This document shows positions 55,001 through 64,000 of a stretch of 64,000 nucleotides of DNA, piece by piece (positions within the stretch are counted from its first letter, which is position 1; every line of letters starts with the position of its first letter). The position numbers were made by a program, and so were the translations under genes. Location of the stretch: assembly GCF_047663525.1 (NCBI RefSeq), contig NC_092621.1:76312501-76376500 (forward strand). The letters run 5' to 3'. The stretch comes from Anas platyrhynchos. Taxonomy: Eukaryota > Chordata > Aves > Anseriformes > Anatidae. The notes below the pieces were generated by a model. It had not been told where the DNA came from. It ran no database searches and worked only from the letters and a program-made list of their open reading frames with translations.

Positions 55001-55839
55001 AGTACAAATGGAAAGGCTCCTTCTGTAGACTTTCAGTTGTGAACATTTCCTAGATTCATAGAATGGCTTTTGGAACAGACCTCAGAGATCATCCAGCTCC
55101 AACCCCCCTGCCAGGGGAAGGGATGCCACCCACTGGACCAGATTTGCTCAGGGCCCCGTCCAACCTGGTCTTGAAAACCTCCAGACCAGGTTTAGAAATT
55201 TAGAGGAGTTAGAAGCTAAAGGAGTGAAACTCATGATATATCATTCAGGGTTTTGAGGTCTTGATTTTTTTTTTCCCTTTCTTTTCTTTCTTTCTTTCTT
55301 TCTTCTTCTTCTTATTTTGAATTAGAATTACATGGAAATATGCTTAAAGAAAATTTCCTTTCCTAGAAGGAGAATAAAGAAACATTTTCTGTGTGACTTA
55401 CAGAACCAGGAAATTCACATATTATTGCTAGAGTCAAGAAAGAAAGATTGAACACTTCTAAATCTGAACATAAATAAATATAAAGTAAATATTTGAAAGT
55501 ATTTTCTTTGTGCTTTTGATTTTATTTTTAAGACTTTTCAAATTCCACTAGCTGCTGTCACACTCCAAATGCCACTTGGTGGTGCTCTTCTTGCAGCCTT
55601 TTTTTCGTTACTCTTGTCCAGGCTTTCCTAATCACCCTGACATTACTTTCATAGGGTTACTACTGAATACATACCTGACTTGTATGGAGCCAGTACTTCA
55701 TCTTGGATTTCTTCTTGATCCGTGGTAGAACCAATCTGTACACAATGTGTTCCCCAATGGTAGTGAGAATGGACAAGACAAACCCAATGCACAACATCAC
55801 AAAGAGCCCAGAAAAATGCTTGATGCCCATTTGCAGTGT
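51728..55839 (-). CDS. GRIN3A: NMDA receptor subunit GluN3A, C-terminal part (GRIN3A)
   Basis: GluN3A is a neuronal ionotropic glutamate receptor subunit that binds glycine; with GluN1 it forms glycine-gated channels or lowers calcium flux in NMDA receptors. The window holds its last three coding exons on the minus strand: 55675-55839, 54360-54433 and 51728-52064. They join in phase to give 191 residues plus stop. The order is: end of the ligand-binding domain, membrane helix M4 ([20 protein letters not shown]), the YWL motif (KYWLHTSQ), an intracellular tail, and a C-terminal coiled coil ([20 protein letters not shown]). The upstream exons lie beyond 64000. Orientation next to RNF20 matches human. 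Confidence 0.95.
52065..54359 (-). other. GRIN3A: GRIN3A intron between the last two exons
   Basis: A 2.3-kb intron, AT-rich, with only short homopolymer runs (for example the T run at 53240-53252). No transposon or exon is recognised. Intron ends are GT-AG on the minus strand (donor GTAGGA at 54354-54359). Confidence 0.8.
54360..54433 (-). CDS. GRIN3A: GRIN3A small penultimate coding exon
   Basis: A 74-base exon between an acceptor reading CTCTAG and the donor GTAGGA. It encodes RLHRALN, then FIEDK and a lysine/arginine-rich stretch (PKKKRVEKR) that is split from the next exon within an arginine codon. The basic cluster resembles a membrane-proximal retention or nuclear-type signal, but no function is assumed. 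It is too short to show as an open frame of its own; I found it by matching the family and the splice phases. Confidence 0.9.
55051..55192 (-). mobile_element. CR1 LINE, 3' end fragment
   Basis: AGATTCATAGAATGGC, then CATCCAGCTCCAACCCCCCT and GAAGGGATGCCACCCACTGG, match the CR1 3' end in reverse complement. About 140 bases remain. It has the same orientation as GRIN3A. Confidence 0.9.
55280..55315. repeat. (TTTC)n / (TTC)n microsatellite
   Basis: Pyrimidine run of TTTC units passing into TTC units. Confidence 0.9.
55675..55839 (-). CDS. GRIN3A: GRIN3A exon encoding M4 and the YWL motif
   Basis: On the minus strand, acceptor TTATTCACAG and donor GTATGT. It has 55 codons, phase 0 at both ends. 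It encodes TLQMGIKHF, the last membrane helix M4, the juxtamembrane [18 protein letters not shown] and KYWLHTSQ. The YWL triplet is the tyrosine-based AP-2 endocytic signal described in mammalian GluN3A, and it is intact here. Confidence 0.96.
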
Positions 55840-57162
55840 CTGTGAATAAAATCAAAAGAGAAAGTTAATGAAGGAGACTGTTAGTTTATTTCAATAGATG
55901 TTTCTGTTGCATCATTTGGAAATGTGGTCTGACATGGCAGTGAAGTATTGCAGAATAGTCTGGATCTTGGTCACCACAAAACCTTTCTGTGCTGTGTGGC
56001 CACTGGAGAGCGTGGTGATCAGGCAGAGCAAAAGACCTGTGATGGGAGTGAGATTCAGGCATAGACCAGGATTTTTTTTTTTTTTCTGTGCTATTTCCCT
56101 AACGAGATGAAGTGCTGAGCACTTGAGAATCCAGTACTTGGGGTATCTTTGCATTTGCATTTGTAAAAGCACATACTGCTTGACAGAATACACTCAATGA
56201 ACTGTAGAGCGAATCTTTCATCAGCAGTGAGCTAAGACTGTTCATATTTTCTGAGAACTGATCATTAACTTTCTCTTTTTGTGCTTTACCCTTGATGGAA
56301 GGTCATGGAGAAAACGTTTTGAAGTAGTAGCACAAACACGGCATCTCTCTGCTCCCTACGTTAACATGACTAAAACTGTGTTTTTTTAGCAATCATCACC
56401 ACCATTATGAAAAATGAACACTCACCTTGGCTTCCCCTGACCCACTCCTTTCATGTAGTTTAGGAGCTATTTATTATTTTGAATCTCTTATTGGCATTAA
56501 TCATGTCTGAAGACTGAAGAACCATGTACAGCAGCAGTCTATACCACAAAAACTTGCTCTTCAATTCATAGGTCAGGCGTGCCTGTTATGTAAAGTCTTA
56601 GTACCCTTATTGTCATGCCCCTGTAACTCAGTTATGAATTCATCAACAACTAAAAACTCTTCCTAATAATTACTGCCCACAGACTTCTTGGGATATATTT
56701 CCAAGAATACAGATTTTACCCCTGCCTTTCTATTAAAGAATATTACTCACCATGACATTAGAAAATTGCTTGGGTAGGGTTACGTGTCAGGAGACACCAT
56801 CTGGGATGCTAACACCATGAATAATTGACCTTTGTGTGCCTTGAGCTTGTTGTTTTTGTCATGAGAGTGTTCTGTTATGACTATAGCTGTGCAACCCACA
56901 AAAGAAACCAGATCTAGCTGACAGTTAGATAAATCACATTTTTGGATAGATCTTATTATGAGGTCATTTTAAGCCAGAATTCATTTGTGATGAGTCTACT
57001 GAAGTTGAAGACTCTGAAGTCTCTTTATATACTTTTACTGGGTTACTGATAATATTTCCCTCTCGGTTTCTTTATTTGGTTTCTTCTCTTTAGAACACAA
57101 TGATACGAGACAGCATATCACAGGTTTCTAAGAACAAAGCTTCAGCAGTCAAGCAGAGTTTC

Positions 57163-57165
<3 letters not shown>

Positions 57166-57195
<30 letters not shown>
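57166..57195. repeat. poly-T run (30 T)
   Basis: Thirty consecutive T residues, that is, a poly-A run on the GRIN3A sense strand. No retroposed gene body is visible beside it. Confidence 0.9.
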
Positions 57196-57201
<6 letters not shown>

Positions 57202-60200
57202 TAGAAACGGCAATAAGATGTCATTCTGAGGATCCTCTGCAACCTTCTTGCCCCAGGCAGAGTTCTTGAAAAGAGAATTCTTTTACTAATGAATCAATGC
57301 TTCAAGGGCTGTAATGGGGGTGTAAAAACAGTTTTTAAAGAAAACTACTGCAGCCAGGAAAGGAAAGGAAAGAAGAAAAATACAAGATAATGACTTTGGG
57401 GTAGAAGAGTGTCAGAATCTTGAAACAAGGTTTTGCTCACGTTGACAATTCATCAGTTCAACCTAAACAAAACTCCCTCTCAGCACTGGAATTTCTTATT
57501 GGCAAGAATCTGTTGTCCCATAGGTTGTCCTTCTTGTGAGGGGAACAGGAGGGGTTACAAAAATCACAGGTCGTAATACTCTAAACCACTGAAAAAACAA
57601 ATTCTTTGTTTGAGCTCTGTGTTACTGACCTGCTTTTGTTTGTTTGTTTGCTTTTAATTAGCAGTAAAACACAATTTTAGCCTACATAGCATAAAAGCAG
57701 ATTGAGGCCCTGCATCCAATCTTTTCCTCAGCCTGTAGACCTGAATATGGCCCATCTCTGAATTCAGCATAACAAAGTACTTATGAGAAGCCAAAGCAGT
57801 GCTATCTGTGCTAGCTGAATAGGACACTCACTCTTGTTAATCCTTCACAGAGCATTAACAAGTTCAAGCATCACTTGCTTCCCAAAATGAGAAGTTCAAG
57901 GACCGATATGAAACAACATACTTAGAGTTGCAGACTTAACAGTAACTACAAGAATAAATTGAATGAGAAATAGAAAAATAATTGATAAGGAATGGACTTG
58001 CTCAGTCATCTGAAGAACACACCTATATATATGCTCCCAGGCTGCTGCTGTTTGGTGTCACACAGAGGTGTCTACAGAAGGACACTGAGCTTGCCATAGA
58101 TTTCCCTGGGGACAGGGAACTGTGAATCAGCTGGGCAAAGGTCCTTTTCCTTAACTACATGGGAAGTAACAAAGAAGTCCCCAAAAGCATGGGAGATCAG
58201 TAAAGAGGCTGATCTGCCAGTGTTAGGTTGCTGTATGCCAGGGAGCATTTGTATTGCTCTGAGAATAGAGACTAGGTTTAATGGAATATTATAAAACTCT
58301 AGCAATTCAAACAGAAAAAAAAGGGAAAGAAAGACAAAAAGATAAAGGATACACAGTGGCAGTTGCACTGGGGATTCCTGCACACCTGAGATGTCTCCTC
58401 CAGCCTGAGGCTGGTGATTGATGCCATTCTAGTGCTGGCTGCAGAAAGAACACTTGGCCAGCTCCTCGCATGAAAAATAACTCCCTTGTCTTCAGTAAAG
58501 TTGTGCTGATTTATGCTGATGAGAATCTGGCTCACTGTCCTGTCAGCTCTGCAGAATAGTTTTCTACCTTCCCTGGAAACAGGTGAAAGGAATTCCAGCA
58601 GTGGCATCCCAGATATGTTTTTCACTTGTAATGGATAGCTTTTGAAATTGTCCCGAACAAGACATCTTTCACTGGGAAAGGCTGTGCCAAAACAAAGCTT
58701 CCATAGTATTTCTTCTAGCAATAAAGACGATAATGCATTGCAAGAGCTACCTGATAAAGGCTACAGATTAAAGGAAAATCTTGAGAATAAATTGCATGGC
58801 AAAGAGGTAGAGGAGAAGTAATTAGCTCAGTGTGTGTTACAGTGTATGGAGTTGTTATCTGAAGTAAAGTCAGCAGATTTACATACCCTTGTAAGAAGGC
58901 AGATTATCAGCTGTTCATAATTACTCGAGACACATACACATTAAATAATAAAAGCAAGCATCTGATAGAGGCACCTCTCATTTTCATAGTATCATGATGA
59001 TCAGTATCACAGCAGCAAACTCCAATCCTTATTTTGTCATTTGTCTATGCATTTGTAGGTGTGTATATAGGCTATATTGTGAAAGAGCAGCAATAGACTA
59101 TATTCTCAGTACACCCAGTGCTTTCCTGGCTGCTGAAGTGATGTGGGCCAGGTTTGTATGCTAGTCCTTTGCTGACAATATAAAAGCAACAGATGACTTC
59201 TTTAGTGCAATATCTTGTCCTTATTAAGGAATAAAAGCTCACAGTCTGGTGAGCTTCTATTAACCCAAGATAGAGTTCTTGCTCCAAATTTGTAATCATA
59301 AATTCAGGAGGTAGCTCCCTGCATTTTAGAAGCAACTCAGTTTTATCCATGTGGTGGTTCTGAAGCAATAAGCAACCACAGTCAATCCTTGGATGATTAC
59401 AGCTGATAGGGTGGCAAGGACACAGTGGCAACAGCCTCTGAGTCATTTGCCGCTTACAAATGGGCAAATTGGCAATTTGTGAAAACTAACAAATACAAGA
59501 GCAGACATGGAGGTATCTGCCTTTTTATATACCCTTGGAGAGACATTTCTGATTTAACAACCCTTATCTCCAATTGCTGCCTAAACATTTCCTGCTGTCT
59601 GTTCCATCCAGAGTTACGTGCTTTTTCTTTGGGCACTTAAGAGATGCAGGTGAAGGTGGAGGATGCAGAGAAGACTTTGTGTTCTGTTTAAAGGGGAGAG
59701 CAGAGACAAAAACAGCACTCAGTATTTAATTACTGGATTTCGAGTGCAAAAATCCTGCTTTACTCTGTGCTTTGAGACACTGCAAATAACTTACTCTCCC
59801 TCCTTGTACTGAGAGCTGTGAATAGGCCATCGAATACATTTGTGGTCCAGCTTTGACTAATCAGAAGCCTCTAAAGATTTCTGTGGATTCATTTCAGGTT
59901 GGCAGCACCACACAGCTATTAATGCTGTACACTGCTGAACTCAATCTCTAAGGAGGGTTGTCATGTGTGTATTAGCTATAATAATAAAATAAGCAACCTT
60001 TTTTGATAGCATTTTCCCCACAAGGATTTTAAAAAGCATTACCGAGATCAGGAAGTTAAATTTTGCAGCACCTCTGTGAAGAAGGAATTATTTCCAGCTT
60101 TACTAGGGATAAATGGATATGAAAGGCAGATTTTTAAAGCCATTTGGGTATCTCAGTAGATTTTCAAAATCCTGCTGACACTGATGCATGTATTTAGGTA

Positions 60201-60270
60201 ACTAAGCAGTATTAAAAGCAGTCCCTGTCCCCAGATTGAAGCATTTCTTGTAGCTGCAGACAGACTGGCT

Positions 60271-60292
60271 TTTATTTATTTATTTATTTATT
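60271..60292. repeat. (TTTA)5 microsatellite
   Basis: Tandem TTTA units. Confidence 0.9.
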
Positions 60293-60880
60293 CTTTCTTA
60301 TGGCTTTGTGTGCTCTCAAAGAAATGGCAGCACTGAAGTAATATGTATTTAATTTCTTTAGGGAGATTATCCTTGGCAAAGACCGGTGACTATGGCTTTA
60401 GGATTTCAAGTGCAAAATTTTGAGCTACTGTAAATCATTTTGTCTCACATTAACAAGACAAGTTCCTTTCCCTTCTTGTGAAGAGTTTTGCACAGGACTG
60501 GAAAAAACACCCTCTTTTGTAATAAATCTTTTTTGTAAGGCTCATCCATTATCTAAGCCCTGTCTGCAGCAGGAAGAACAACACACATACCATTGGAATT
60601 AGGTGGTGAGTTGTTTTTTTTCTGTGATATTACAGGCTGGTGAATTGCAAATAATAGTTTAGTCCCCTCAGATAGAGAACTATTTTTTGTTTCTCAGTTT
60701 GGACAGGTGAATCTAAACCTGGTATTCATTCTCCAGGATACTCAACAAGTGCTTCTCCAGACTATGCTGTCCGAATCCAGACTCACATATCCCTTTCTTA
60801 ACGACTATGGTGGAAAGTATTTTTCCTCATAGAGCAAGTGATGCCCCTCAAGTGGAAGGTGCCACTGCATCTTCCTGCAT

Positions 60881-60915
60881 TGTGACAACCCCCTTGCAAT
60901 GCAAGGGTTGTCACA
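60881..60915. repeat. near-perfect inverted repeat (hairpin)
   Basis: The arms TGTGACAACCCCCTTGCA (60881-60898) and TGCAAGGGTTGTCACA (60900-60915) are complementary over 16 positions with two unpaired C residues and almost no loop. The flanks (60847-60870 and 60917-60938) also look weakly complementary, so it may be the core of a small palindromic transposon. The tight loop is unlike a standard microRNA precursor. Confidence 0.6.
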
Positions 60916-63900
60916 GGGTAGTGCTTCCCCTGTGGAGGTGTCTGTGTGGCCTTCCCTTGACACCCGCAGTGCTCCAGAGACAAGCAGCCAAACCACAGCT
61001 TCACGATTATGCGTAGAAACCCAACTGTTGAGTTGCCACATTACTGGTATAACAAAAATTGAAAGTAACTGTTGACCCTTAAGGAAACTAGTCAAAAATA
61101 AGAGCACAAAGGCAGTTTGCCAGATGATAACTGTGTAAAATTATTTCAGGATGAACGGCATGGTACTGAGCAAGGTACTATCTGATTGTGCATCTCCATG
61201 TGATACTAAGGCCAAAGATCCCCCATGTAGGCACAAGCCGCAGAAGGCAAAGTTTGGCCAAGTTTCCTCACACACTCCAGAGAAGAGCCATGGGTGGATT
61301 CCACCACCAATGAGAGAAGACAGGATGAAAGGACCTTGCCTTCACTGCACTCCTGGTCTGGATCAGACAGGAACTCATGGTGAATGGCAGATCCCCACCA
61401 CCAGCATGTGGCATGCACAACAATGTGGCTTCCCCAGTGGGAAGCAGTGGGTCTGCTGTAACAGCTGAGTCTGTGCCAGCATCACCTGTGTGTTTGCATA
61501 TATTGCTGTTGTACATATCAGGTTAGATACTGTTTGTGTATTACTATGAAGTATCAGCAAGTTGTTTAATTTTACTGCTGTGTATCAATATAGAAAAGTG
61601 TAACTTTTTACTCCTTGAATTGGTTGCTATCTAACTGAACTGCCAGTTCTGTATGTACAGCTAGCCCTTTACAAGGGGTGTCAAACCCCAGGATTACAAA
61701 GGGCCCTTCTCTCATACTGCGGTGAGAAACTTCTCTGTGCTGGCTCATCACCTAAACACTCTACCCTGATCATTACTGCTTGGCCTAACAGCAAAGACCG
61801 CTGCTCAGTGATAGGCAGCTTGTACATTCTTGTTATCCATCCTGCCTGCAGTCATAGTGTCCCTAGCTGTTCTGCTACCATGAGGGGGAAGTTGCAAAGC
61901 TACCAATTCGCTCTATTTTGGTTTGCAAAAATGCTGCAGGAAGAAGGAATTTGCAGTCTCTCCTAAGCTTGGGTGGAGCTCATGTGCTGGATGGGAAAGT
62001 CCTCGAAGTTTGGTTCCCGCTGACATGGTGATACTGGGAATAACAGTGGAGTGAGGCAGATCTAAGTGTGTTACTGTTTGCAAACTGTAAATGCAGCAGA
62101 ATGATTAGGTGATTCATACAGATGTAACATGCAGCTATAGCTCTGCCAGCTCCACTTCCCTTCTGAACTATGCTTTGCCCTAAGCAGAGAGACACAAAGA
62201 ATCCGATTGAGACTAGGGTATGACAATTTTAAATCAAGAGCATTCAAGCTAGCAATCAGTGAGAACAGTCACCACTACCAACAATTACTTGTAGTGGAGA
62301 AGGCAATTCACTGTAGAAATTCATTCAAGTTGTGTTAGCTGCATTGCCTGTGAAAGAATACAGACCCGAATATAGAAATTGGAATAAGGCTTTCATGATT
62401 AGAGGCAGGTCTCTACGTCCCATTTTCCTCACACCGCCTTAACCTATATGGTGCTAGTAAGGCATTGCAGGTCTTCCAGGTTAGTTCTCATGTCTGAATG
62501 AATCTGAGCTGTATCAATTCTAGCTGTCTGGATGCCTGAAAACTTAAGAATTTTTCCTTTTCTCACTATGAGAAAAGAATATACACAGGTGGGCTTCTTC
62601 ACTATATGTTTGTTTAAGAAGTCAAAAGCAACATAATGGTGAGCTGGATGAGCTGCTTCAGAGATTCCCAATAACTTTAGGGATTGCAGGAAACACTGGA
62701 ATCTTTCAGTATAAATGAAAGGGGGATTTTATGCTTATAGCCTACTGGGCGATAACAAGCTTGTCCTTATTGATGAGGCAACAGACTCAGTTTTAATTCT
62801 AGTGCCTGGCAACAGGGGAGCTGTAGATCAGCATTTCCCAGGTGCAAGTATTTGTCTGGATCTATGTATAACAAAGAAGGGGAAGACCAAGGAAAGAAAG
62901 TTAAATATCCAGTGGCAGCAGTACATTTGCAATGGAGGAGGCTGGAGTTTGAATCGGCATGTGAGATTTTGTAGGTATGTAGAAGGCAAGAGAACGGGAA
63001 AAGACACGGGCTTGTGAGCATTCTCTTAATGGCTGCTGTGCGACTGCTCAGACATCGCCAATGTGATATTAAGCATTGTTATGCCCTTGACACGTTTAAT
63101 TGAAACTTCAGACAGCACCTTTTAGGGGATGCTATGCTTAGGCTTCTGGGTATCAGTATGACATATTAACATAAGTGGCACTGACAATGATAAAGCTACC
63201 TTTTCATGTGATTAAATCCTGTGAGCCACAGAGGAAACTGGTTTTCATGAGGCTTCTGATTACAGCTTCACATTTAATGCAAGGTCACTTTTAATTCAAA
63301 AGAAATGGTGCTGTCCCTTGCTATGACTGCGGATTGTTTCAAAAGATACTTTTTAGGCAGTTTTTTAACCTTTTTTCCCAGTTTTAAAATGCAAATACTT
63401 AATAAAAGGATTTAAATGTTTCACTGGGGAATTACTAATAGGGTAAGTTTGTCTCTGCTATAAGGAAGTTTTCAGTTTTAAAACAGTTGGGATAGTTAAT
63501 ACTGTTATGATCTGGTAATTTTCATGAGATTTAATTCAAAAGATTATGTTAAAGTGTAGAGTGACAAAGGGTCATTGAGTGAAGTGCTTGTCAGGAATGG
63601 ATCTGCGAGCTACATTTAAAAGAATGCTCCCCCTGTACCTTTTTTGTTAGATGATAGTTTAATCTTCAGATCATCCAGATCAAAAATAGCAGTGAATACA
63701 TTTTTATTTAGCTGTGCTTTCTTATGTTGAAGCAATCACAAAAATTTAAATACGTTGAATAAAAATAAATTGGATTTTCTTATACAAATGCCCACTGTTA
63801 TAATTTATTTTATTTCATATTGACATAATCTTAATGAAAAAGTTAAAAACGTAATGGAAGAAGCAGAAATACCCCCAAAATCAATGTATTAAAGCAGTCA

Positions 63901-64000
63901 AAGTTTTTCTTCATCTGAGGTCTAGAAAATAGAAAATGCTAATTTTCTAGCAATATGGTCAGCAATGAGAGGTTGCAGAGAAGAGGTTCAGGTGCCTACT

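Larger units (their letters stand above)
54434..55674 (-). other. GRIN3A: GRIN3A intron with a CR1 tail
   Basis: A 1.24-kb intron holding a CR1 fragment (55051-55192) and a TTTC microsatellite (55280-55315). Nothing else is recognised. Confidence 0.85.
55840..64000 (-). other. GRIN3A: GRIN3A intron (continues past the window)
   Basis: About 8.2 kb upstream of the M4 exon. I looked for the preceding ligand-binding-domain exon and did not find it, so the intron probably continues beyond 64000. There is no recognisable transposon apart from simple repeats (57166-57195, 60271-60292) and an inverted repeat (60881-60915). Reading frames up to 140 codons occur on both strands, but none matches a known family. 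Confidence 0.7.

Noticed and set aside
58299..58721. 140-codon minus-strand frame in the GRIN3A intron, checked as a missing GRIN3A exon
   Set aside because: It does not resemble the ligand-binding domain expected before M4, and no matching splice phases were found.
1..64000. tRNA, rRNA and microRNA genes, bacterial operons, CRISPR or prophage systems
   Set aside because: Nothing in either strand supports them; the window is ordinary bird genomic DNA with spliced genes and retroelements.

Overview
This window is vertebrate nuclear DNA from a bird. The evidence is many CR1 LINE fragments with their characteristic 3' end, a solo LTR of a type I know as common in bird genomes, compact introns, and three genes in a known vertebrate order: PGAP4 (TMEM246, minus strand), RNF20 (plus) and the 3' end of GRIN3A (minus). 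The same order and orientation occurs on human 9q31, beyond ALDOB. In chicken that segment lies on chromosome Z, so Z linkage is a reasonable inference. I cannot name the species.

Layout. 1-3065: no coding sequence; most of 844-3065 is probably PGAP4 3'UTR. 3066-4253: single-exon PGAP4 coding sequence (395 aa). 4254-12100: probable PGAP4 5' intron, with one CR1 tail. 12120-13330: CpG island, the best candidate PGAP4 promoter. 13330-21990: intergenic DNA with microsatellites. 21990-23300: heavily deleted endogenous retrovirus remnant (LTR-like sequence, gag-like, RT and integrase pieces). 23640-24190: CpG-island promoter of RNF20 with YY1-type motifs and a 35-G run. 25695-44035: RNF20 coding region, 19 coding exons read at base level, all with GT-AG introns, giving a 984-codon protein ending in an intact RING finger. 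Its introns carry several CR1 copies (one pair nested), one complete solo LTR and one truncated LTR. 44036-46825: probable RNF20 3'UTR, mostly an antisense 2-kb CR1. 46830-51620: intergenic. 51728-55839: the last three coding exons of GRIN3A. 55840-64000: GRIN3A intron, with nothing coding recognised.

The genes are not a functional operon. PGAP4 is a Golgi enzyme that adds GalNAc to GPI anchors. RNF20 is the nuclear E3 ligase that monoubiquitinates histone H2B with RNF40. GRIN3A is a neuronal glycine-gated NMDA-receptor subunit. They share only an old conserved neighbourhood. I found no convincing undescribed biological system. The most interesting material is the transposon layer in and around RNF20: a CR1 nested inside a CR1, inverted CR1 pairs in introns 9 and 12 that could bring exons 10-12 together, a CR1 in the 3'UTR, and the collapsed provirus upstream of the promoter.
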